Origin: Macrostomum hystrix
Lineage: Eukaryota > Platyhelminthes > Macrostomidae
Assembly: GCA_950097015.1 (NCBI GenBank)
Contig: CATNEN010000039.1
Span: 16,834,501 to 16,898,500, forward strand
Length of the DNA: 64,000 nucleotides
Direction of reading: 5' to 3'
Shown: positions 1-12,133 of the stretch, in pieces
Layout of the letters: each line of letters opens with the position of its first letter
Numbering within the stretch: the stretch's first letter is position 1
Notes under the pieces: generated by a model
The model's database searches: none
Seen by the model: the letters and a program-made list of their open reading frames with translations, nothing else
What the model was told of the DNA's origin: nothing
Program-made: the position numbers and the translations under genes

Positions 1-488
1 TCCTGGAGCAGCCGTCTGCGCAGCTTGTCGGAGGTGCATGTAGCAACAAGTTGGTCTCGGATGAGGGAGTCGCGTAAGTCGCCGAATTCACATGGTTCAG
101 CAGCCGTCCGCAGTCTGCTGTACCAAGCTTCGATTTTCTCACCAGATTGTTGAACACACAGACGGAACTGGTATCGAGCGTAAACGATGTTCTTTCTATC
201 GTCGAAGTGTTGCTTCAGCCCCTTGAGGATTGTCTGCAGTGTGTGCTCCTGCTCCTGGCCGTCGGCGTCAGACCTGGGCTTTGGTAGTTCCCGAATGATG
301 TCCGAGACTTCCTTTCCGGCCGTGTAGCAGAGCAGCTTGCATTTTTGGTTTTCATTGGCAATTCCGGATGCCTCAATAAAGTCTGCGAATCGCGCTGACC
401 ATTCGTTCCAACGTTTGCCTGCGTTGTGCGGGTCGTGAGTAATGAGAAATGGCTCGGGTGGAGGTAGAGAAACGTAGCTTGTGGCCAT
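1..488 (-). CDS. LTR-retrotransposon Gag-like protein, N-terminal part, runs off left edge
   Basis: An open reading frame starts at the ATG at 488-486 and stays open to base 1, giving about 162 residues. It begins MATSYVSLPPPEPF and carries the pattern of Ty3/gypsy-type Gag proteins: a W..W..RF..F segment near residue 30, then CKLLCYTAGKEVSDII, and a later stretch with QSGEKIEAWYSRLR followed by a CEF..LRDSLIRDQLV block. This is the capsid region that packages element RNA in virus-like particles. The zinc knuckle and polymerase would lie left of the window. Bases 489-690 would be its leader or LTR, but I could not recognise LTR ends or a primer-binding site. The frame is undamaged as far as seen, so the copy may be young. 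Family by pattern recognition; clade not assigned. Confidence 0.8.
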   Translation of the reverse strand, partial: MATSYVSLPPPEPFLITHDPHNAGKRWNEWSARFADFIEASGIANENQKCKLLCYTAGKEVSDIIRELPKPRSDADGQEQEHTLQTILKGLKQHFDDRKNIVYARYQFRLCVQQSGEKIEAWYSRLRTAAEPCEFGDLRDSLIRDQLVATCTSDKLRRRLLQ

Positions 489-690
489 GCCCCGCGTTGG
501 CTGCGATGGCTTGCGATGCCACTGTAGGAACTGAGAAATGCGACTGTTTGTAGTCGATAGCCGAAAAGTCACAAGAGCGATTTCAATGCGATTCAGTATA
601 TTTTACTAGCAAGTTTTGCCCCCCTTCGGGGAGCAGAAATACTTTTAATTCGTCTAGTATATACTTTTTAGCAGCTGAATTTACAGCTTT
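489..690. other. Leader region upstream of the gag frame
   Basis: This is non-coding sequence upstream of the Gag start. It contains one copy of a dispersed motif (about 592-640, with CCCCCCTTCGGGGAGC) that recurs at about 49990 and 57060 on the other strand. It may be the 5' untranslated or LTR part of the retroelement. Confidence 0.35.
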
Positions 691-1756
691 TTAAAGCTAC
701 AATGAACCCCCAGTTGACAATGATCCCCCAGTTAATGATGATCCCCTAGTTGACGATGATCCCCCAGTTGACAATGATCCCCCAGTTGACAATGATCCCC
801 CAGTTGACAATGAACCCCCAGTTGACAATGAACCCCCAGTTGACAATGATCCCCCAGTTGACAATGATCCCCCAGTTGAAAATGATCCCACAGTTGACAA
901 TGATCCCCCAGTTGACAAAGATCCCCCAGTTCACAATGAACCCCCAGTTCACAATGTACCCCCAGTTGACAATGAACCCCCAGTTGACAATGAACCCCAG
1001 TTGACAATGATCCCCCAGTTGACAATGATCCCCCAGTTGACAATGATCCCACAGTTGACAATGATCCCCCAGTTGACAAAAATCCCCCAGTTCACAATGA
1101 ACCCCCAGTTGACAATGATCCCCCAGTTGACAATGATCCCCCAGTTGACAATGATCCCCCAGTTGACAATGATCCCCCAGTTGACAATGAACCCCCAGTT
1201 GACAACGATCCCCCAGTTGACAATGATCCCCCAGTTGACAATGATCCCACAGTTGACAAAGATCCCCCAGTTCACAATGATCCCCCAGTTGATGATGATC
1301 CCCCAGTTGATGATGATCCCCAGTTGATGATGATCACCCAGTTGACAATGATCCCCCAGTTGACAATGATCCCCCAGTTGACAATGATCCCCCAGTTGAC
1401 AATGAACCCCCAGTTGACAACGATCCCCCAGTTGACAATGATCCCCCAGTTGACAATGATCCCACAGTTGACAAAGATCCCCCAGTTCACAATGATCCCC
1501 CAGTTGATGATGATCCCCCAGTTGATGATGATCCCCAGTTGATGATGATCACCCAGTTGACAATGATCCCCAAGTTGACCATGATCCCCCATTTGATGAT
1601 GATTCCCCAGTTGACAATTATCCCCCAGTTGACAATGATCCCCCAGTTGACAATTATCCCCCCAGTTTACCAAGATCCTCCAGTTGATGATTATCCCCCA
1701 GTTTACCTTGATCCCCATTTTGAGGATGACTCCACAGTTGACGTTGTTTTTCAAAC
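690..1756. repeat. Minisatellite A, 18-bp unit
   Basis: Tandem copies of an 18-bp unit (core CCCCCAGTTGACAATGAT), about 58 copies by length over period. The last copies, after about 1560, are degenerate. Because 18 is a multiple of three, long open frames of six-residue repeats appear on both strands. I regard these as by-products. Confidence 0.97.
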
Positions 1757-4700
1757 ACTGGGTTAGCCAAGATTCAAACTCAGGTTTCGCCATGTTTTAA
1801 ACCCTGCTGGGCTATGATTCAAACTCTCGTTTTACCATGATTCAGACTCTGGTTGACTATGATTCAAACCGTGGTTTGGCCATGATTCAAACTCTGGTTT
1901 AGCCATGATTCAAACGCTGTTTTTGCAATGATTCAAACTCTGGTTTAGCCATGATTCAGACTCTAGTTTAGCCATGATTCAAACTCTGGTTTAGCCATGA
2001 TTCAAACTCTGGTTAGCTATGATTCAAACTCTGGATTCACCTTGATTTAAATTTAGCCATGATTCAAACGTTGGTTTAGCCATGATTCAAACCTTGGTTT
2101 AGCCATGATTCAAACTCTGGTTTAGCCATGATTTTAACTTTAGTTTAGCCATGATTCAGACGCTGTGATGATTCAAAGTCTGCTTTAGCCATGATTCAAA
2201 CTCTGTTTTAGCCATGATTTAAACTCTGGTGTAGCCATGATTCAGACGCTGGTTTAGCCATGATTTAAACTCTGGTGTAGCCATGATTCAGACGCTGGTT
2301 TAGCCATGATTCAAACTCTGGTTAGCTATGATTCAAACTCTGGTTTCGCCTTGATTCAAACTCTGGTTTTGCCATGATTCAAACTCTGGTTTAGCCATGA
2401 TTCAAACTCTGGTTTAGCCATGATTCAAACTCTGGTTAGCTATGATTTAAACTCTGGATTCGCCTTGATTTAAATTTAGCCATGATTCAGACTCTGGGTT
2501 AGCCATGATTCAAACGTTGGTTTAGCCATGATTCAAACCTTGGTTTAGCAATGATTTTGAATCATCCTTCAAACTCTGGGTTAGCCATGATTCAAACGCT
2601 GGTTTAGCCATGATTCCAACTCTGGTTTAGCCATGATTTAAGCTCTGGTTTAGCCATGATTCAAGCTCTGGTTTAGCCATGATTCTAACGCTGGTTTAGC
2701 CATGATTCTAACGCTGGTTTAGCCATGATTCAAACTCTGGTTTAGCCATGATTTAAGCTCTGGTTTAGCCATGATTCAAGCTCTGGTTTAGCCATGATTC
2801 AAACTCTGGTTTAGCCATGATTCAAACTCTGGTTTAGCCATGATTCTAACGCTGGTTTAGCCATGATTGAAACTCTGGTTAGCCATGATTCAAACTCTGG
2901 TTTAGCCATGATTCAGACTCCGGTTGACTATGATTTAGACTCCGGTTGACTATGATTCAAACTCTGGTTTAGCCATGATTCAAGCTCTGGTTTAGCCATG
3001 ATTCAAACTCTGGTTTAGCCATGATTTAAACTCTGGTTTAGCCATGATTCATACTCTGGTTTAGCCATGATTTAAGCTCTGGTTTAGCCATGATTCAAGC
3101 TCTGGTTTAGCCATGATTCAAGCTCTGGTTTAGCCATGATTCAAACTCTAGTTTAGCCATGATTCAAACTCTGGTTTAGCCATGATTCAAACTCTGGTTT
3201 AGCCATGATTCAAACTCTGGTTTAGCCATGATTCTAACGCTGGTTTAGCCATGATTCTAACGCTGGTTTAGCCATGATTCAAACTCTGGTTTAGCCATGA
3301 TTCAAGCTCTGGTTTAGCCATGATTCAAGCTCTGGTTTAGCCATGATTCAAACTCTGGTTTAGCCATGATTCAAACTCTGGTTAGCTATGATTCAAACTC
3401 TGGTTTAGCAATGATTCAAACTCTGGTTTAGCCATGATTCAGATTCTGGTTTAACCATGATTCAAACTCTGGTTTGCCATGATTCAAGCTCTGGTTTAGC
3501 CATGATTCAAACTCTAGTTTAGCCATGATTTAAACTCTGGTTTAGCCATGATTCAAACGCTGGTTTTGCCATGATTCAAACTCTGGTTTTGCCATGATTC
3601 AAACTCTGGTTTAGCCATGATTCAAACTCTGGTTTAGCCATGATCCAAACTCTGGTTTAGCCATGATTCAGACTGTGGTTTAGCCATGATTCAAACTCTG
3701 GTTTAGCCATGATTCAAACTCTGGTTTAGCCATGATTCAAACTCTGGTTTAGCCATGATTCAAACTCTGGTTTAGCCACGATTCAAACTCTGGTTTAGCC
3801 ATGATTCAAACTCTTGTTTAGCCATGATTCAAACTCTGCATTAGCCATGATTCAAACTCTGGTTTAGCCATGATTCAAACTCCGGTTTAGCCATGATTCA
3901 AGCTCTGGTTTAGCTTGAACTCTGGCTGGCTATGATTCAAGCCATAGTTTAGCCATGATTCAAACTCTGGTTTAGCCATGATTCAAACTCCGGTTTAGCC
4001 ATGATTCAAGCTCTGGTTTAGCTTGAACTCTGGCTGGCTATGATTCAAGCCATAGTTTAGCCATGATTCAAACGCTGGTTTAGCCATGATTCAAACTCTT
4101 GTTTAGCCATGATTCAAACTCTGCATTAGCCATGATTCAAACTCTGGTTTTGCCATGATTCAAACTCTGGTTTAGCCATGATTCAAACTCTGGTTTAGCC
4201 ATGATCCAAACTCTGGTTTAGCCATGATTCAGACTGTGGTTTAGCCATGATTCAAACTCTGGTTTAGCCATGATTCAAACTCTGGTTTAGCCATGATCCA
4301 AACTCTGGTTTAGCCATGATTCAGACTGTGGTTTAGCCATGATTCAAACTCTGGTTTAGCCATGATTCAAACTCTGGTTTAGCCATGATCCAAACTCTGG
4401 TTTAGCCATGATTCAGACTGTGGTTTAGCCATGATTCAAACTCTGGTTTAGCCATGATTCAAACTCTGGTTTAGCCATGATTCAAACTCTGGTTTAGCCA
4501 TGATTCAAACTCTGGTTTAGCCATGATTCAAACTCTGATTTAGCCATGATTCAAACTCTGGTTTAGCCACGATTCAAACTCTGGTTTAGCCATGATTCAA
4601 ACTCTTGTTTAGCCATGATTCAAACTCTGCATTAGCCATGATTCAAACTCTGGTTTAGCCATGATTCAAACTCCGGTTTAGCCATGATTCAAGCTCTGGT

Positions 4701-5090
4701 TTAGCTTGAACTCTGGCTGGCTATGATTCAAGCCATAGTTTAGCCATGATTCAAACTCTGGTTTAGCCATGATTCAAACTCCGGTTTAGCCATGATTCAA
4801 GCTCTGGTTTAGCTTGAACTCTGGCTGGCTATGATTCAAGCCATAGTTTAGCCATGATTCAAACGCTGGTTTAGCCATGATTCAAACTCTTGTTTAGCCA
4901 TGATTCAAACTCTGCATTAGCCATGATTCAAACTCTGGTTTAGCCATGATTCAAGCTCTGGTTTAGCCATGATTCAAACGCTGGGTTAGCCATGATTCAA
5001 ACTCTGGTTTAGCCATGATTCAAACTCTGGTTTAGCCATGATTCAAACTCTGCTTTTGCCATGATTTAAACTCTGGTTTGCTTTGAAAGA
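1757..5090. repeat. Minisatellite B, 24-bp unit, 3.3 kb
   Basis: About 140 copies of a 24-bp unit containing TTTAGCCATGATTCAAAC. Variants (AAACTCTGG, AAGCTCTGG, AAACGCTGG, shortened TTAGCTATG) are interspersed. A rare variant with TTTAGCTTGAACTCTGG occurs near 3912, 4020, 4700 and 4810, which marks a duplicated block. Confidence 0.97.
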
Positions 5091-6170
5091 TGATATTTTA
5101 TTTACGAAATGAAAAAAATAAATTTAAATAATCTTCAGTCACTACTGGCTGAAAATTAGTCTAAATTATTTGACGCAGTGCAGAATCGAACCCTAGCCTA
5201 GCCTAAACTATTCCTAGTGCCTACACATCGGCTATCGGCTATTCCGACTGTTGGTTAGTGGGTGCAAAAATCAGCCTTATAAAATGAATTCTTAAAGTTC
5301 TGGCTTTGTACAATGAAGTAAGAAAATAGAGTACACTCAGTCTCGCGGTTTGTTGTGTACATTTATTTCCAATTTGTCTCCAGAGTGCAGGCTTTTAACT
5401 CAGTCAGCTAGTGGGTGTTGTGCAAGTTGATGATGCAATTCTAACTCAGTGGCAGTCAGTGAATGAAATTCTCAATAGGCCAAGATAGTTTGACCTTTGA
5501 AATGGTCAAAAAACATGTTTTTCGAATATTTAATCCCCTTAGCAATAAAGTTAAGCTTAATAAAAATACGTGTATAATTGTCCCCATATTTAGCATCTTT
5601 TGGTGAAGAAATAGTGAAAATCGGTTGAGCCGTTCGGGAGAAAATCAATTACAACCAACCAAGCAAGCATTTCATTTTTAGTATAGTAGATATAACAGCC
5701 GAGTTGTGCTGGGGTGGCGGCTAAAGCCGCACCCCGTACATCAGTTAACGTGCGTGCCAAGGGGGGTAGAAAGGTGGCAGAGAGAAAGACGCAGAACGCC
5801 GCCAACCCCACGCACGCGTGACGGCTGGCGCCGCCTACAATCAATAATCCTGATTAAAGTGCATGTTGTCCTTGCTGAAATGAGTTTCTTAATTTCAGTC
5901 TTGGTAATATGCTGAAGATATTTTTTAGTAACTATGTACTAATAGAATTGATTTCAGAACGTTATCCGAGTATAGTGCTATAAACTACAGATTCGGATAT
6001 TTCATGCCATTGCAATTCATATGTATCTGTCTTTCTTATTTAAATTTTTACATTAAATAAATTTCGCTTCGTGTTGAAACTTTATATTTTCAGAACACTT
6101 TTTCAAATCTCATCCGCTATCTCTTGTCTTAATTCCTTGTCGAAAAGTGATTCGATTATTAGAAATAGTG
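5091..6170. other. AT-rich intergenic stretch, no gene seen
   Basis: No coding exon is supported here. At 5180-5230 there is a tRNA B-box-like sequence on the minus strand (complement of GAATCGAACCC), possibly an old SINE head. At 5715-5745 a short GC hairpin (GTGGCGGCTAAAGCCGCAC) sits beside TATAGTAGATATAAC, which looks like a transposon end. Confidence 0.4.
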
Positions 6171-6174
6171 AGAC

Positions 6175-7055
6175 TGAGTGATAGTGGAGGGTGAGGGCGA
6201 AATTCAGTGTTGGGCTAGGGCGAAACGGGCTGTTAAGTGAGGGCGACACAGAGTGTTAGGCGAGGGCGAAACAGAGTGTTGTGTGAGGGCGAAATACGAG
6301 CGTAGAGCGTTGGCGAGGGCGAAACACGGTGGAGGGCGAAGGCAAAACTCCAGTGTAGGGCGAGGGCGAAACACAGTGGATGGCGATGGCGAAAAACAGT
6401 GGATGGCGAGGGCGAAACACAGTGGAGGGCGAGGGCGAAAAACAGTGGATGGCGAGGGCGAAACACAGTGGAGGGCGAGGGCGAAAAACATTGGATGGCG
6501 AGGGCGAAACATAGTGGCGGGCGAGGGCGAAATTGAGTGTTGGGCAAGGGCGAAATTGAGTGTTGGGCAAGGGCGAAATTGAGTGTTGGGCAAGGGCGAA
6601 ATTGAGTGTTGGGCAAGGGCGAAATTGAGTGTTGGGCAAGGGCGAAACAGAGTGTTTGACGAGGGCGAAACAGAGTGTTAGACGAGGGCGAAACAGAGTG
6701 TTTGCGAACCACAGTGAAGGGCGAGGGCGAAACATAGTGGCGGGCGAGGGCGAAATTGAGTGTTGGGCAAGGGCGAAATTGAGTGTTGGGCAAGGGCGAA
6801 ATTGAGTGTTGGGCAAGGGCGAAACAGAGTGTTTGACGAGGGCGAAACAGAGTGTTAGACGAGGGCGAAACAGAGTGTTTGCGAACCACAGTGAAGGGCG
6901 AGGGCGAAACATAGTGGCGGGCGAGGGCGAAACACAGTAGAGGGCGAGGGCGAAACACAGTGAAGGGCGAGGGCGAAACACAGTGGAGGGCGAGGGCGAA
7001 ACACAGTGGAGGGCGAGGGCGAAACACAGTGGAGGGCGTGGGCGAAACAAAAAAT
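6175..7055. repeat. Minisatellite C, 23-bp unit
   Basis: About 38 copies of a 23-bp unit (GAGGGCGAAACACAGTGG and variants such as AAGGGCGAAATTGAGTG). A block containing TTTGCGAACCACAGTG is duplicated about 184 bp apart (near 6700 and 6880), that is eight units. The array ends 115 bp upstream of the ATG10-like start codon. Confidence 0.96.
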
Positions 7056-7169
7056 TCGAGAGAGAAAATAAATGAGATTGTTTTCAACTAGAAGTACATA
7101 ATCATTTCCCTGTCGATTGATATCAATTCAAGCTTGACGGATTGATAATCAGCAGCCAGTATTGTCGGC

Positions 7170-9036
7170 ATGCTGTTTTCTAGGCCGGACTTCAACGCCG
7201 CTTTGACACGTCTGCGTGACCGTCTAGCCGGCCGGCTGTCTTGGCCGATGCTTCGTCTGGCAAATGTCGGTACGGAGGCCGGCACGCCGGTGATGGAGCT
7301 GCAGGCCAGCCTACTGGTTGCCGGAGCTGCGGCTACTGCTAATGGCCTGGATGACATTGTGCAGGTTATAACTGTCTGTAGGACTGTCTGGTAGACTAAT
7401 GCAGTAGATAGTTGACTGTGCCTGGTAGACTGTGTGAGTAAATAGTTGACTGTGCCTGGTAGACTGTGTGAGTAAATAGTTGACTGGGCCTGGTAGACTT
7501 TGTGAGTAAATAGTTGACTGTGCCTGGTAGACTGTGTGAGTAAATAGTTGACTGTGCCTGGTAGACTGTGTGAGTAAATAGTTGACTGTGCCTGGTAGAC
7601 TGTGAGTAAATAGTTGACTGTGCCTGGTAGACTGTGTGAGTAAATAGTTGACTGGGCCTGGTAGACTGTGAGTAAATAGTTGACTGTGCCTGGTAGACTG
7701 TGTGAGTAAATAGTTGACTGTGCCTGGTAGACTGTGTGAGTAAATAGTTGACTGTGCCTGGTAGACTGTGTGAGTAGAGCCCAGTGTCATGTAGGCTAGG
7801 CGAGTAGATAGTTGACTGTGCCTGGTAGACTGAATGAGTATATAGTTTTGACTGTGTCTGGTAGACTGAATGAGTATATAGTTTTGACTGTGTCTGGTAG
7901 ACTGAATGAGTATATAGTTTTGACTGTGTCTGGTGGACTGAATGAGTAGATAGTTTTGACTGTGTCTGGTAGACTGAATGAGTAGATAGTTGACTGTCTG
8001 ATGGACTGAATGAGTAGATAGTTGACTGTCTGATGGACTGAATGAGTAGATAGTTGACTGTCTGATGGACTGAATGAGTAGATAGTTGACTGTCTGATGG
8101 ACTGAATGAGTAGATAGTTGACTGTCTGATGGACTGAATGAGTAGATAGTTTTGACTGTGTCTGGTAGACTGAATGAGTAGATAGTTGACTGTCTGATGG
8201 ACTGAATGAGTAGATAGTTGACTGTCTGATGGACTGAATGAGTAGATAGTTGACTGTCTGATGGACTGAATGAGTAGATAGTTGACTGTCTGATGGACTG
8301 AATGAGTAGATAGTTGACTGTCTGATGGACTGAATGAGTAGATAGTTGACTGTCTGATGGACTGAATGAGTAGATAGTTGACTGTCTGATGGACTGAATG
8401 AGTAGATAGTTGACTGTCTGATGGACTGAATGAGTAGATAGTTGACTGTCTGATGGACTGAATGGGGTAGAATTGGGTAGAGGAGAATTGAGTAGATAGT
8501 TGACTGTCTGATGGACTGAATGAGTAGATAGTTGACTGTCTGATGGACTGAATGGGGTAGAATTGGGTAGAGGAGAATTGAGTAGATAGTTGACTGTTTG
8601 ATGGACTGAATGAGTAGATAGTTGTCGCACTGTTTCCAATGGAGCGCATGTTCGTATTACTCAGGTGTACCTACACATCGGCTACAACTGCGCCCACGCC
8701 TGTCCCGTGCTGTACTTCAGCCTCAGCCTGTCGGACGGCGTTCCACTGACCTCGTCGGCTGCCGCATCCTTCGTCCGCAGCCGCATTGAGAATTCCTCAG
8801 CTGGAGACGATACAGCGGCGGCTAGTCTGGACCTGTCCAACGTCCTGTCCCAGGTGCCTCATCCCCAGCTGGGTCATCCAGTGTACACCCTGCACCCGTG
8901 CCGCACCGCCGAGTTGATTGACAACCTCACCTCCGCCGCTGCTGATGCCATGCCAGACGATCTGGCTGTGCTTAGCTGGCTGACTGTCTATGGCCGTGCG
9001 GTTGGCATCGACATTCCACCAGAGTGCTTCTTGTAG
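7170..9036 (+). CDS. ATG10: ATG10-like autophagy E2 conjugating enzyme
   Basis: Two exons, 7170-7364 and 8665-9036, joined in phase 0, give 188 residues (human ATG10 has about 220). ATG10 is the E2-like enzyme that passes ATG12 from ATG7 to ATG5 in the cytosol during autophagosome formation. Exon 2 carries the family core: a Y..A.PVLYF strand (PVLYFSLSLSDGVPLT), HPQLGHPVYTLHPCRT with the presumed catalytic Cys144 in the HPC motif, and the C-terminal LSWLTVYGRAVGI block. Exon 1 is weakly conserved, as usual for this family. Its start is chosen as the only ATG giving a plausible N-terminus. The donor is CAG|GTTATA and the acceptor ACTCAG|GTG. The 1.3-kb intron is almost wholly minisatellite D, and another array starts right after the stop. 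ATG3 is a less likely alternative, because ATG3 is larger and has a different active-site context. Confidence 0.82.
7390..8628. repeat. Minisatellite D, ~32-34-bp units, inside the ATG10-like intron
   Basis: Two related blocks. 7390-7800 has units with AAATAGTTGACTGTGCCTGG; 7800-8628 has units with AGATAGTTGACTGTCTGATG. The array fills about 95% of the intron and stops about 36 bp before the acceptor. Long minus-strand open frames here are repeat artefacts. Confidence 0.96.
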
Positions 9037-11080
9037 GCTTGAGAATTGGGTAGCTATGAGATTGAGAATCGGGTAGCTATGAGATTGAGAATTGGGTAGC
9101 TATGAGATTGAGAATCGGGTAGCTATGAGATTGAGAATTGGGTAGCTATGAGATTGAGAATCGGGTAGCTATGAGATTGAGAATTGGGTAGCTATGAGAT
9201 TGAGAATTGGGTAGCTATGAGATTGAGAATTGGGTAGCTATGAGATTGAGAATTGGGTAGCTATGAGATTGAGAATCGGGTAGCTATGAGATTGGGAATT
9301 GGGTAACTATGAGATGGAGAATCGGGTAGCTATGAGATTGGGAATTGGGTAACTATGAGATTGAGAATTGGGTAGCTATGAGATTGAGAATCGGTAGCTA
9401 TGAGATTGAGAATCGGGTAGCTATGAGATTGGGAATTGGGTAGCTATGAGATTGGGAATTGGGTACCTATGAGATGGAGAATCGGGTAGCTATGAGATTG
9501 AGAATTGGGTAGCTATGAGATTGGGAATTGGGTAGCTATGAGATGGAGAATCGGGTAGCTATGAGATTGAGAATTGGGTAGCTATGAGATTGGGAATTGG
9601 GTAACTATGAGATGGAGAATCGGGTAGCTATGAGATTGAGAATTGGGTAGCTATGAGATTGAGAATTGGGTAACTATGAGATGGAGAATCGGGTAGCTAT
9701 GAGATTGAGAATCGGGTAGCTATGAGATTGGGAATTGGGTAACTATGAGATGGAGAATCGGGTAGCTATGAGATTGAGAATTGGGTAGCTATGAGATTGG
9801 GAATTGGGTAACTATGAGATGGAGAATCGGGTAGCTATGAGATTGAGAATTGGGTAGCTATGAGATTGAGAATTGGGTAGCTATGAGATTGAGAATTGGG
9901 TAGCTATGAGATTGAGAATTGGGTAGCTATGAGATTGGGAATTGGGTAACTATGAGATGGAGAATCGGGTAGCTATGAGATTGAGAATTGGGTAGCTATG
10001 AGATTGAGAATCGGGTAACTATGAGATTGAGAATTGGGTAGCTATGAGATTGAGAATCGGGTAACTATGAGATTGAGAATTGGGTAGCTATGAGATTGAG
10101 AATCGGGTAGCTATGAGATTGAGAATTGGGTAGCTATGAGATTGAGAATCGGGTAGCTATGAGATTGGGAATTGGGTAACTATGAGATGGAGAATCGTGT
10201 AGCTATGAGATTGGGAATTGGGTAACTATGAGATTGAGAATTGGGTAGCTATGAGATTGAGAATCGGTAGCTATGAGATTGAGAATCGGGTAGCTATGAG
10301 ATTGGGAATTGGGTAGCTATGAGATTGGGAATTGGGTACCTATGAGATGGAGAATCGGGTAGCTATGAGATTGAGAATTGGGTAGCTATGAGATTGGGAA
10401 TTGGGTAACTATGAGATGGAGAATCGGGTAGCTATGAGATTGAGAATTGGGTAGCTATGAGATTGAGAATTGGGTAACTATGAGATGGAGAATCGGGTAG
10501 CTATGAGATTGAGAATCGGGTAGCTATGAGATTGGGAATTGGGTAACTATGAGATGGAGAATCGGGTAGCTATGAGATTGAGAATTGGGTAGCTATGAGA
10601 TTGGGAATTGGGTAACTATGAGATGGAGAATCGGGTAGCTATGAGATTGAGAATTGGGTAGCTATGAGATTGAGAATTGGGTAGCTATGAGATTGAGAAT
10701 TGGGTAGCTATGAGATTGAGAATTGGGTAGCTATGAGATTGGGAATTGGGTAACTATGAGATGGAGAATCGGGTAGCTATGAGATTGAGAATTGGGTAGC
10801 TATGAGATTGAGAATCGGGTAACTATGAGATTGAGAATTGGGTAGCTATGAGATTGAGAATCGGGTAACTATGAGATTGAGAATTGGGTAGCTATGAGAT
10901 TGAGAATCGGGTAGCTATGAGATTGAGAATTGGGTAGCTATGAGATTGAGAATCGGGTAACTATGAGATTGAGAATCGGGTAGCTATGAGATTGAGAATT
11001 GGGTAGCTATGAGATTCAGAATTGGGTAGCTATGAGATTGGCAATCGGGATGGTGTGAGATTGAGCATAGGGTAGAATGA
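9037..11080. repeat. Minisatellite E, 23-bp unit, 2 kb
   Basis: About 89 copies of a 23-bp unit (GGGTAGCTATGAGATTGAGA) start within a few bases of the ATG10-like stop codon, so the array must lie in or replace the 3' UTR. A one-base-deleted unit (GAATCGGTAGC) appears at about 9389 and 10262, which shows a block duplication of about 873 bp. Confidence 0.97.
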
Positions 11081-11380
11081 GATGTTGAAAGAGCTTTACG
11101 AATATTTGTGCTTTAAATATTTATATCCTAAATGCCTGTCTTTCGAGTATTCCAAGTTAGCTTTAGAATATATTATAAAATTCTCGCATCATGCTACTAA
11201 ATATACTACTAATTGTCAGCTTGTAAATAAAACGTGCACTAAATTTGAGTTTTTGCTGTACACCGGGACATGTATCTGGTATGTATCTGGTTTGCTATAT
11301 CTGGACACCGGTAGTTGTAAAAAGAATTTTTTTCATATTTTATAATTTAGTTTTTTTCGTAGTAGTTTTTGTTTGCAATG

Positions 11381-12090
11381 ATTTCCAATCATTTCCGATC
11401 GATTCCAATCATTTCCCATCGATTCCAATCATTTCCCATCGATAAAAGTCATTTCTCATCGATAAAAATCATTTCCCATTGATTCCAATCAGTTCCCATC
11501 GATTCCAATCATTTCCCATCGATTCTAATCATTTCCCATTGATTCCAATCATTTCCCATTGATTCCAATCAGTTCCCATCGATTCCAATCATTTCCCATC
11601 GATTCTAATCATTTCCCATCGATTCCAATCATTTCCCATTGATTCCAATTATTTCCCATCGATTCCAATCAGTTCCCATCGATTCCAATCATTTCCCATC
11701 GATTCCAATCATTTCCCATTGATTCCAATCATTTCCCATCGATTCCAATCATTTCCCATCGATTCCAATCATTTCCCATTGATTCCAATCATTTCCCATT
11801 GATTCCAATCATTTCCCATCGATTCCAATTATTTCCCATCGATTCCAATCATTTCCCATCGATTCCAATTATTTCCCATCGATTCCAATCATTTCCCATC
11901 GATTCCAATCATTTCCCACTGATTCCAATCATTTCCCATCGATTCCAATCATTTCCTACCGATTCCAATCATATCCTACAGATTCCAATCATTTCCTACA
12001 GATTTCAATCATTTCCTACCGATTCCAATCATTTCCTACCGATTCCAATCATTTCCTACCGATTCCAATCATTTCCTACCGATTCCAAGT
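11381..12090. repeat. Minisatellite F, 20-bp unit
   Basis: About 35 copies of the 20-bp unit GATTCCAATCATTTCCCATC. The right end drifts to TTTCCTACC. The array ends about 45 bp upstream of the ARMC7-like start codon. Confidence 0.97.
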
Positions 12091-12133
12091 TGAATAAGTT
12101 CCATCGGTCCCTTCGAATGCCATCTTCCAGCTG

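Noticed and set aside
697-1793. Several overlapping open frames of 70-170 codons on both strands
   Set aside because: They arise from an 18-bp tandem repeat with no stop codons; no splice or family support.
6204-7087. Long minus-strand frames of FRPRPPLCFALA-type repeats
   Set aside because: Read-through of the 23-bp minisatellite C in three frames.
7311-8649. Two minus-strand frames over 400 codons
   Set aside because: They are the complement of minisatellite D inside the ATG10-like intron.
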